This document shows, one piece after another, positions 42,719-49,826 of a DNA stretch of 50,488 bases. Below the pieces are notes generated by a model. The model was given only the letters and a program-made list of their open reading frames with translations, was not told the DNA's origin and did not search any database. The DNA comes from CAYONQ01 sp964405375 (GTDB taxonomy: Bacteria; Planctomycetota; Phycisphaerae; Sedimentisphaerales; Anaerobacaceae): assembly GCA_964405375.1 (NCBI GenBank), contig CAYONQ010000009.1, forward strand, positions 1 through 50,488. Reading direction: 5' to 3'. The position numbers were made by a program, and so were the translations under genes. Numbering within the stretch: the stretch's first letter is position 1; each line of letters opens with the position of its first letter.

Positions 42719-43658
42719 AAGCCACAGAGAATCAATTTTATTTTTAGCCACAGAGGACACAGAGTTCACAGAGAATATTTCTATTTATATTTCAGGATTA
42801 TTTCGCGTAAAGCCAGAGTTTCCATGAGACTTCTTTCCGAGGTGAAAAGTGAGTAAGCTGTGATGTTTATTAGATCCAATTTCTCAAGAGCCTTCTTTTG
42901 TTCCGAAAATGGAATGTCATATTTGAGCAATACATCTTGGTCTTCCTCGGGTTCTACTTCCTCGTGATTAGCAAAAAACACTTCGCTATTCTGCTCCTTC
43001 ACACAAATTGAATATTGGCTTTGCTGGAGAAAATGTTTAGCATCGGTCACAATAGTTGGGCCAAGGGCGCGGATATAAGGTTTTCCCCCACACCAACCCT
43101 TGCCGTGTCCACACGACTCTCTATATACAAAAATAGACACATAGTCTTCTGAGTTTTTTTTGCAAGTTGTATCTGTAAAAGCAAAGTATGCCGCAATATA
43201 CGGGGATCTTGTCCAATCCAATAAAGGGGAAGGAAAACCGTTATGCCTTAAATACGCCATAAACTCATAGGCAGGCAGTACAAAACTTCCCAAGTCGGTT
43301 TCCGTATCCAAATCCCACCTCTTGCCAGTGCATGATTCAACGGCTTTATGGACAATTTTTAGGATATAATGGTATTCTCTAAGACTTACTTGCTCATCTT
43401 TTATTCTTTCCAGGGTAGTTTTCAGATGCCATTTTGCACTGCCGTGACCTCTAAAAAGAGGATAATCAACAAGTCCGGATGTTCCTTCTCTTTGTTGCAT
43501 CTCTTTTGTCTTGGAGATTTCCTCCAGAGCAATGTTTTCAAACTCTTCCCAAGATTTGAGTTTTTCCCCATTCATTATGATAGTTCTTTAACTTTTTTCC
43601 TCTGTGACCTCTGTGCTCTCTGTGGCTAATGAAAATTATTTATTTTTCTCTGTGGCTT
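42719..43658. mobile_element. FRG-gene cassette with about 60-bp inverted ends between pabC and pabB
   Basis: The left end (42719-42774) holds AAGCCACAGAGA and, 26 bp on, AGCCACAGAGGACACAGAG. The right end (43599-43658), reverse complemented, holds AAGCCACAGAGA and, 30 bp on, AGCCACAGAGAGCACAGAG. No target duplication longer than four bases (CAAT) is seen. The right end supplies the last residues (ATEKNK) and stop of pabB. The contents are only the FRG gene; no transposase is present. Confidence 0.65.
42781..43575 (-). CDS. FRG-domain protein
   Basis: The 264-residue protein has the FRG domain hallmarks LFRGHGSAKWHLKTTLER and HNGFPSPLLDWTRSPYIAAYFAF. The domain's biochemical role is unknown; FRG proteins are frequently found in mobile and defence-related contexts. 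The rest is helical, ending in a Ser/Leu-rich segment. Codon and base use look AT-richer than in the neighbouring folate genes, consistent with cargo gained by transfer. It is bounded by inverted repeats. Confidence 0.8.
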   Translation of the reverse strand: MNGEKLKSWEEFENIALEEISKTKEMQQREGTSGLVDYPLFRGHGSAKWHLKTTLERIKDEQVSLREYHYILKIVHKAVESCTGKRWDLDTETDLGSFVLPAYEFMAYLRHNGFPSPLLDWTRSPYIAAYFAFTDTTCKKNSEDYVSIFVYRESCGHGKGWCGGKPYIRALGPTIVTDAKHFLQQSQYSICVKEQNSEVFFANHEEVEPEEDQDVLLKYDIPFSEQKKALEKLDLINITAYSLFTSERSLMETLALREIILKYK

Positions 43659-45153
43659 CAATGCCAGCCAGCAGAGCCCTTGCTTTTACGAGCGTCTCGT
43701 CCCATTCCGGCTGTGCATATGAGTCCGCCACTATCCCGCCGCCGGTCTGTGCATAGGCCTTTTGGTTTTTGATAATAATCGTTCGTATCGCAATATTCAA
43801 GCCAACCGTCCCGTCGATACCGATAAACCCGATACTGCCGGTATAAACGCCTCGTGCTGTCGGCTCGGTCTCGTCGATAATCTCCATCGAGCGGATTTTC
43901 GGCGCTCCCGTAATCGAGCCGCCCGGAAACATCGCACGCAAAACATCGCAGAACGTAACCTCTTCCCGAAGCCGACCGGCCACCGTCGCAACGGCGTGAA
44001 ACACCGTCGGATAGCTCTCGATTGTCCTCGGCTGGACAACCTTCCTCGTTCCGTATTCACAGATTCTAACAAGGTCGTTACGTTCCAAATCGATTATCAT
44101 ATTCAGCTCCGCCTGCTCTTTTTCACTGCTAACCAGCTCATCGAGATTCCTTGCATTGGCCTGTTTCACCCGCAAATCCGTTGTGTTTGTTTCGTTTATT
44201 CTCGGCCGGGTGCCCTTAATCGGCTTGGTGCTGATAACGCCGTCGATAATCGTTATAAACATCTCAGGCGAGGCGCTGACAATATGAAAACCGCCGCCGT
44301 CAATATACGCCGAATACGGACTCGGATTATAATGGTTCTGCCAGTGGAAAAGCCCTATCGGCAGGGCACTATAATCACATTCAAATCGCTGCGAAAAATT
44401 TATCTGATAGACATCCCCATCATAAATATAACGCTTTATCTTCTCAATCGCCCTGAAGTAGTAGTCCCTGTCCATATTGCAGCGGATTTGCGAGAAATCT
44501 ATATTGTCAAGCTCGCCGCGGCAGGGCGGCTTAATGGAAATCTGCTGTGATTCGACCAATAACCGTTCAAGACCCGCTATTTTTTCTCCCGGCTGTTCGC
44601 TGTCGTTCGGCAACCCCAAGGCAATCAGCCAGAACATCTTTTCTTTATGGTCATAAGCAGCCAACCTGTCGTAGAAGCACAACCGAATCAACGGCATTTT
44701 TAAGTCATCTATCGTTGTCTCCGGTAATCGCTCAATGTATCTGCCAAGCTCATAGCTAAAATACCCTATCCATCCCCCGCAAAAAATCCCCTTCGGCAAA
44801 CTGTTACTACCATCCCTTTCGTTATTCGACATTCCCTCCTCTTTGTCATTCCCGCGCAAGCGGGAATCCACATTGAAATCACCTTCGAGCTTATACTTGT
44901 CTAATGCACATTGCAGCTTCCCGAACGGCTCTTTCTGTCCCGCTCGAGACTCGAATACTTCTCTCGGCCCAGCCGCCCAGTAACTAAACCCGTCCGCATC
45001 CGCTTTGGAAACGTTACCGCCGATAATCGATGGCGATTTCAGTTGCGCAAATGTCTCGCTTAAAGCCGGCAAACTCACCGATAGGCGTATCCTTTTATAA
45101 TGCACCTTGCAAAGAATACTTTTATCTGTTCTGACAACTGTCCCTGTGGTCAT
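43636..45153 (-). CDS. pabB: aminodeoxychorismate synthase component I
   Basis: This chorismate-binding subunit acts in 4-aminobenzoate and folate synthesis. Features include GGWIGYFSYELGRY, STKPIKGTRPR (the PIKGT lysine), MIDLERNDL and GSITGAPK. A REP-like hairpin (ATTCCCG/CGGGAAT, 44848-44867) is inserted in frame and read as NVDSRLRGNDKEE in the N-terminal part. It overlaps deoC by 4 bp. The C-terminus (EATEKNK) comes from the inverted end of the FRG cassette. Anthranilate synthase TrpE is the alternative, made unlikely by the neighbouring pabC. Confidence 0.88.
   Translation of the reverse strand: MTTGTVVRTDKSILCKVHYKRIRLSVSLPALSETFAQLKSPSIIGGNVSKADADGFSYWAAGPREVFESRAGQKEPFGKLQCALDKYKLEGDFNVDSRLRGNDKEEGMSNNERDGSNSLPKGIFCGGWIGYFSYELGRYIERLPETTIDDLKMPLIRLCFYDRLAAYDHKEKMFWLIALGLPNDSEQPGEKIAGLERLLVESQQISIKPPCRGELDNIDFSQIRCNMDRDYYFRAIEKIKRYIYDGDVYQINFSQRFECDYSALPIGLFHWQNHYNPSPYSAYIDGGGFHIVSASPEMFITIIDGVISTKPIKGTRPRINETNTTDLRVKQANARNLDELVSSEKEQAELNMIIDLERNDLVRICEYGTRKVVQPRTIESYPTVFHAVATVAGRLREEVTFCDVLRAMFPGGSITGAPKIRSMEIIDETEPTARGVYTGSIGFIGIDGTVGLNIAIRTIIIKNQKAYAQTGGGIVADSYAQPEWDETLVKARALLAGIEATEKNK
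44845..44870. repeat. REP-like hairpin in frame inside pabB
   Basis: GTCATTCCCGCG and CAAGCGGGAATCCA form the hairpin, with arms ATTCCCG (44848-44854) and CGGGAAT (44861-44867). A 26-bp near-identical copy lies upstream of rpmE at 48496-48521. Confidence 0.75.
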
Positions 45154-45848
45154 TCTAATTGTCCTGCTTTGAACTGGTTTATAATCTCAACGCTGGATGA
45201 TGTCCCTATCCTGTCCGCTCCCGCCTCTAACATCGCAAGTGCCTGCCTTGCGGTTCTAATCCCGCCCGCCGCCTTTATCCTGCAATTTGGCGCCGTCTCT
45301 TTGATTAGCTTTACATCCTTGACGGCCGCTCCACCTGCCGGATGCAGGCCCGTGCTTGTCTTTATAAAATCAACACCGCATTTGTCTGCTATGCTGCAGG
45401 CAAATAATTTCTGGTCCATACTCAGGGCAGCACATTCGATTATCACTTTCAAAACAATCGCCGGCCTTTTTGACCGGCAAATCTTCAGCACCGCATCTAA
45501 CTGGGCGGACAGGTACTTTTTGTCCGGCTTAACTATCGCCGCCAAATCCGCCACCATATCAATCTCATTGACCCCGTACAGGATTAAATCCGCCGCCTGT
45601 CCCACCTTCATTCTCGTCGAATCCGCTCCCAACGGAAAGCTCACCACGCTGCAAACCTTAACTTCGCTGCCGTCCAGTTCATCAATCGCCGAAATCACCC
45701 ACCGCGGGTTCACACAAACCGAATAAAACCCGTACTCTTTTGCTTCCTCGCACAATCGTCTGATTTCCTCTTCCTCCGCCGTCGCACCAAGCATCGTATG
45801 CTCAATACACCCCGCCAGGTCATTTTCTGATATCTGTCTTTCATTCAT
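45150..45848 (-). CDS. deoC: deoxyribose-phosphate aldolase
   Basis: The enzyme cleaves deoxyribose 5-phosphate to acetaldehyde and glyceraldehyde 3-phosphate in deoxynucleoside salvage. The Schiff-base lysine is Lys134 in LKVIIE, with the second lysine Lys163 in FIKTSTG. The 232-residue length fits the short form. It overlaps pabB by 4 bp and adjoins the fusion gene at 45848, so it is in one transcript with both. Confidence 0.95.
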   Translation of the reverse strand: MNERQISENDLAGCIEHTMLGATAEEEEIRRLCEEAKEYGFYSVCVNPRWVISAIDELDGSEVKVCSVVSFPLGADSTRMKVGQAADLILYGVNEIDMVADLAAIVKPDKKYLSAQLDAVLKICRSKRPAIVLKVIIECAALSMDQKLFACSIADKCGVDFIKTSTGLHPAGGAAVKDVKLIKETAPNCRIKAAGGIRTARQALAMLEAGADRIGTSSSVEIINQFKAGQLE

Positions 45849-46927
45849 TATTCAAAATTCTTTTTGAAAAATTCCAGCGCCCTGTCGGCGTCTGCAAAAA
45901 CCTTTGTCGCTGTCTGCGTAACGAATATCGATGGCGTCTGTCTCGCCGTCCAGATAACGTACACCTCTTTAGCCGCCTCGTGGGCGTGCTGCAGCTCCCT
46001 CTCCACTCCGCTGGATATCACCGCCCGGCCGTCCGCCAGTGACGGTATAAAGCTGATTATCATATCCGACTGGTCAATCAGCATAAAGTCACGCGCATAT
46101 ATCTGGCTGTTAATATCACGCTCAATCTGCCGAACCTCCTGCAAATCCAATCGTACTGACCGTCCCAACGTCTTTACCTCAACAAAATCAAGCCCCTGTT
46201 CGCCTGCCTTCCGGGCATAGTGCGGCAGATAAGACTCCTCCAAATCAGCAGGGTCAAAACAGGTGAGAGACTGTTTTTTCATCAATTTACGAAATTCGGC
46301 GATTTTCTCCCTAACATCCTCCATATCACCAACCGCCGTCATCGGAAAGCTCAAATACGCCTTTTTACACGACTGCTCGAAAACAAGCCGGCAGAACGTT
46401 TCGATAGTCTCTTCAGCGGCCCCGCGGGCAAGACAGTAAAAGGGTATCTTCTCATTGATACCCTTGCACAGCATCTCTGTGCCGATGATTTCCTCTTCCC
46501 GCCAGACAATCAAATCCTTCAGCGAATGTTCGGTGGAATGTTCCTTTAGAAGCCGGCTGTGCAAGGCCGCCACGCCGTCAATCAGGCAGATGTACATATC
46601 GGTGTCTAATTGCCGCATCTGGTCAAAGTCCACCGCCGGAAACAGCCCGTGCCGCCACCGAAACGTGGCGTGAGTATTGACGATTAAGTGGGCGCTTTCC
46701 CCCGCCTTTGCAATAATGTCTTTGAAAACACTGCGGCGAAGAGAGCTCAGCCGTTTCATCGATATGTCCAGAATCTTCCCTGCCGCAATATCGGGCGATT
46801 CGGCGTACATCATATCGCCGACGTTGCACAGAACCACCTCTTTGCCTCTCTGCCCGGCCAGTCGGCATACCTTCTCAAGGTAGCTCTTCTTATCGACCCC
46901 AACCATCCCTGTAACAACTACTATCAT
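45848..46927 (-). CDS. P-loop kinase-like and deoxyribosyltransferase-like fusion protein
   Basis: The N-terminal half is like archaeal-type adenylate kinases and small P-loop kinases, but the P-loop reads TGMVGVDKKSYL rather than a clean GxxGxGK, so nucleotide binding may be altered. From about residue 205 a second domain (KAYLSFPMTAVGDMEDVREKI ... LIDQSDMIISFIPSLADGR) resembles nucleoside 2-deoxyribosyltransferases. The pair with deoC suggests a role in deoxynucleoside salvage. ATG 46927 is favoured; the frame is open to 46990 through a run of GAGATACGA words that add EAYLERDTKCEIRDARYE. Confidence 0.6.
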   Translation of the reverse strand: MIVVVTGMVGVDKKSYLEKVCRLAGQRGKEVVLCNVGDMMYAESPDIAAGKILDISMKRLSSLRRSVFKDIIAKAGESAHLIVNTHATFRWRHGLFPAVDFDQMRQLDTDMYICLIDGVAALHSRLLKEHSTEHSLKDLIVWREEEIIGTEMLCKGINEKIPFYCLARGAAEETIETFCRLVFEQSCKKAYLSFPMTAVGDMEDVREKIAEFRKLMKKQSLTCFDPADLEESYLPHYARKAGEQGLDFVEVKTLGRSVRLDLQEVRQIERDINSQIYARDFMLIDQSDMIISFIPSLADGRAVISSGVERELQHAHEAAKEVYVIWTARQTPSIFVTQTATKVFADADRALEFFKKNFE

Positions 46928-46995
46928 TTCGTATCTCGCATCTCGTATCTCGCATTTCGTATCCCTTTCGAGATACGCTTCACGCTTCACGAGAT
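46926..46995. repeat. cluster of CGTATCTCG words before the fusion gene
   Basis: CGTATCTCG, CATCTCG, CGTATCTCG and CATTTCG follow one another, then an inverted GAGATACGCTTCACGCTTCACG. The cluster lies exactly between prfA and the fusion gene start. Similar clusters occur near 3.8, 8.2, 28.0, 34.3 and 48.2 kb. Confidence 0.75.
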
Positions 46996-47000
46996 ACGCC

Positions 47001-48086
47001 TTAAAGATTTTTCAATCTTTGTTGTCTATCGTAGTCCTTCAACGCCGAAATAACCTCGTCCATACCGCCGGCCATTATCTTATCGAGGCTGTAAAGCGAC
47101 AGGTTGATTCTATGGTCGGTCAGCCGGTTTTGCGGGTAATTATAAGTCCGCACCTTTTGACTCCTGTCGCCCGAGCCAATCATACTCTTTCGCTTCAAGT
47201 CCCTCTCGGCCCTTTCTTTGCTCTGGTAATATTCGTAAATCCTGCTTTTTAAAATCCGCCACGCCTTGGCGCGGTTCTTATGCTGGCTTTTCTCGTCCTG
47301 CATACTGACGGTAATTCCCGTCGGGATATGTTCGAGCTTGACTGCGCTGCTGAGCTTATTAACGCTCTGTCCCCCCGGCCCGCTTGACCTGCTGACGTGC
47401 TCAACCACGTCCGCATCTTCTATCTTAATATCCATCTCTTCCGGCTCAGGCAATACTGCCACCGTCGCCGCCGACGTATGAATTCTGCCCTGCGATTCCG
47501 TCTGCGGGATGCGCTGAACACGGTGGCCGCCGCCCTCATAGCTCAAATCGCCTACGCCCTTACCCTTGACGGCAAATATGACCTCGCGAAACCCGCCCAT
47601 CTCCGCCGCACTGAAAGCAAGCTGCTCGATGCGCCATTTTCGGCCCTCCGCGTACTTCACGTACATATCATACAAATTGCGGGCAAACAGGGCCGCCTCT
47701 TCACCGCCCGTGCCCGCACGTATCTCCATTATGACCGAATCGATACCCGTCTTGTCAGCCATCACAAGCGCATTTCGGATTTCCTCAAGCAAAGCGTCCT
47801 TTTTTCTCTCAAGCTTGCCGAGCTCTTCTTCCGCCAATTGTTTGATGTCCTTGTCCGCCGCAGCGGCTTTTATCATTTCTTCGACGTTTTTGATGTCGTT
47901 TGCCGTCTTCTTGTATTCGCGGTACTTCGCAACTATCGTTTTCAGCTTACCCTGCTCTTTCGATAGCGCTATTAGCTTCGCTGAATCGCCTGCTGTCGCC
48001 GGCTCAGCGATTTTCTTCTCAAGCTCAACGTACCGCCCCTCAAGCTCATTAAGCTTTGCTAAAAGCGGGTCCTTTTCCTCAGCCAT
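47001..48086 (-). CDS. prfA: peptide chain release factor 1
   Basis: The factor ends translation at UAA and UAG. The GGQ motif (Gly238-Gly239-Gln240) is in SGPGGQSVNK. The tripeptide anticodon appears as PQT (residues 194-196) in RIPQTESQGRIHTS, the PxT pattern that separates RF1 from RF2. At 361 residues it is typical. It lies downstream of rpmE on the same strand, a common arrangement. Confidence 0.96.
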   Translation of the reverse strand: MAEEKDPLLAKLNELEGRYVELEKKIAEPATAGDSAKLIALSKEQGKLKTIVAKYREYKKTANDIKNVEEMIKAAAADKDIKQLAEEELGKLERKKDALLEEIRNALVMADKTGIDSVIMEIRAGTGGEEAALFARNLYDMYVKYAEGRKWRIEQLAFSAAEMGGFREVIFAVKGKGVGDLSYEGGGHRVQRIPQTESQGRIHTSAATVAVLPEPEEMDIKIEDADVVEHVSRSSGPGGQSVNKLSSAVKLEHIPTGITVSMQDEKSQHKNRAKAWRILKSRIYEYYQSKERAERDLKRKSMIGSGDRSQKVRTYNYPQNRLTDHRINLSLYSLDKIMAGGMDEVISALKDYDRQQRLKNL

Positions 48087-48239
48087 AAATATAATCCTCT
48101 AACATCTGCTGTTCACTGCAGGCAATCTGATTATTGAAGCGATTGAAGCGAAAAAGTAAAGCCAAAAGCGCAGAACCACCGCATAAAACTTAAAATAAAG
48201 GAATTATCTTAATACGAGATACGAGATACGAAACACGAG

Positions 48240-48473
48240 CTATTGCTTTTCGTCTTTCTCTTGCTTTTTGATGTAATCTTTGCCGTATTTCTTCTGGAAT
48301 CGTTCTATTCTGCCTGCCGTATCGACGTACTTCTGCTTACCCGTATAGAACGGATGGCACGCTGAGCAGATTTCCGCGTGTATCTCTTTAGCCGTGCTGC
48401 GGGTCTCGAACGTATTCCCACAGCCGCAGTGGACCACCACCTTGTGGTATTCCGGATGTGTATCTTTTTTCAT
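48240..48473 (-). CDS. rpmE: 50S ribosomal protein L31
   Basis: This is a 77-residue ribosomal protein. The zinc-binding cysteines appear in HCGCGNTFETRS and EICSACHPFYTG, so this is the zinc-containing (C+) form. ATG 48473 has GGAG 8 bp upstream. The frame extends upstream through REP-derived codons (WVPACAGMT), which are not part of the protein. Confidence 0.94.
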   Translation of the reverse strand: MKKDTHPEYHKVVVHCGCGNTFETRSTAKEIHAEICSACHPFYTGKQKYVDTAGRIERFQKKYGKDYIKKQEKDEKQ

Positions 48474-48494
48474 ATACAGTTCTCCAACAACTGT

Positions 48495-48590
48495 TGTCAT
48501 TCCCGCGCAAGCGGGAACCCAGATTCTCAATTTTGGCTGTGGATACCTGCCTTCGCAGGTATGACAAACTGAATCAATCAGTTTGTCATT
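48495..48590. repeat. REP-like hairpin cluster upstream of rpmE
   Basis: Three hairpins lie in a row. ATTCCCG/CGGGAAC is at about 48499-48518. TACCTGC/GCAGGTA is at about 48544-48561. GACAAACTGA/TCAGTTTGTC is at about 48563-48587. The first shares 26 bp with the copy inside pabB. A CCTGAGCGAAGTCGAATGGG word follows near 48654. Confidence 0.7.
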
Positions 48591-48930
48591 CTAACAACAA
48601 TATCTGGCTTTGCAACAAAAATCTTCGTAATCGCCGGTCTTTTCGCAACCATCCTGAGCGAAGTCGAATGGGCGGGGACCCAGTCTCCTTTTCCAAATAA
48701 TCAATCATCAGTCGATATGTCTCCCCGGTTGATATATTTCTCCGCCGCGTTCAATTTTCACGCAGCATAATACCCCAATTTTCCTAATCCGTCAACACCA
48801 AAGAATTCCGGCTTGTTTGCGATGAAGCGGTATTATAGGGGCCGAGAGGAAAAATTTATTATAGATGTCTGTCAAATCTATAGCTAAAATGTTTTTAGTG
48901 CCCTTATGCACTTTGTTGTGGAATTTGCTG

Positions 48931-49131
48931 ATGCAGATTATTGCCCAATGCCCGAGATGCAGCAGCGCCTGGCTGCTTGACGCTGCCGCTGCCGACCGAA
49001 GGATAAGGTGTCGCAAGTGCCACAAGCTGTTCAAGGTCCCGAAGTTAGACGAGGTACCGAAGGCGGTCAAGATAATAAAGCAGGCAAAGGGGACTATTTA
49101 TGTGGACGAGACCGGCAAAACCTACGGCTGA
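48931..49131 (+). CDS. MJ0042-type zinc-ribbon small protein
   Basis: A 66-residue protein starting MQIIAQCPRC has the MJ0042 pattern: CPRC near residue 7, a conserved Trp (SAWLL), then CRKCHKLFKVPKL. A basic tail and TIYVDETGKTY follow. ATG 48931 places the ribbon at the N-terminus as in relatives; the frame is open to ATG 48865 with a hydrophobic extension. The function of these ribbons is unknown. It stands alone between repeat-rich spacers. Confidence 0.65.
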   Translation: MQIIAQCPRCSSAWLLDAAAADRRIRCRKCHKLFKVPKLDEVPKAVKIIKQAKGTIYVDETGKTYG

Positions 49132-49176
49132 AAACTGTCGATTATAACGCCAATTGTAACCGGCCGGTGATTTACT

Positions 49177-49590
49177 TTATTCGACCTGTGGTTCGACGGA
49201 CTGCCCAATTTTTTCCTCTGTCTCAACAGATAATGGTTTTTTCATAGCTGGCCGCTCGGGTCGTTCCAACCCTAAGACCTCCTCGATTCTTGCCATTCTC
49301 GCACAAAGATTTGTTAATTTGGCATCCATCAAATCTAATTTCTCTACAATGCGTTGAGTGTCTGAGCCAATCCTCATCAAATTGCCTTCTGTCATATCCA
49401 TATATCGTTCCATCAGACGCTCATAGGCATCTATGGCCCGGGTCGCATCGGTTCTGTATTCGGGTACGGTAATTTGGGGCTGGACCTCGTAACTCTTCTC
49501 AACGCCCTGAATAGAGGTGCAAAACCACACTACAACCCCGCAACATACTAAACCCGTAATGACAGCCAATAAGCTCCTGTTCGTTTTCAT
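49177..49590 (-). CDS. small membrane-anchored coiled-coil protein
   Basis: One N-terminal membrane segment (LLAVITGLVCCGVVVWFC) is followed by about 105 residues that are mostly charged helix (ATRAIDAYERLMERYMDMTEGNLMRIGSDTQRIVEKLDLMDAKL), with Leu and Met spacing typical of a coiled coil. No catalytic residue pattern is seen. It is divergent from the coiled-coil gene at 49827. A structural or scaffold role is plausible but unproven. Confidence 0.6.
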   Translation of the reverse strand: MKTNRSLLAVITGLVCCGVVVWFCTSIQGVEKSYEVQPQITVPEYRTDATRAIDAYERLMERYMDMTEGNLMRIGSDTQRIVEKLDLMDAKLTNLCARMARIEEVLGLERPERPAMKKPLSVETEEKIGQSVEPQVE

Positions 49591-49782
49591 CTGGATTGTC
49601 TCCTTTTTACCTTTTTATGATTTTGAGGGTATATTTTATTTATCGGCAGAATTAGCGGTTGAAATACCGAAGATTTGGAAAAATCCTAAAGTATTAGAAA
49701 AATCTATCGAGAATAAAAGGGGATAGCACCGTTATAAATGAATATATCGTCGAGCTTTCGCTTTGTATAAAGAAGGTTCACA

Positions 49783-49824
49783 ATGGCTCTCAAACAAGCT
49801 GACAAAAATAATCAGGTTTTCTAA
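49783..49824 (+). other. possible 13-codon leader peptide
   Basis: ATG 49783 (MALKQADKNNQVF, stop at 49822) has AAGAAGG 8-9 bp upstream. The stop lies 2 bp before the ATG of the long coiled-coil gene (49827), so termination-coupled re-initiation is possible. It is too short to support on its own. Confidence 0.3.
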
Positions 49825-49826
49825 AA

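Noticed and set aside
48378..48700. Plus-strand small genes over the REP cluster
   Set aside because: Peptides such as AWIPAFAGMT-type tails are typical products of REP hairpins, not genes.
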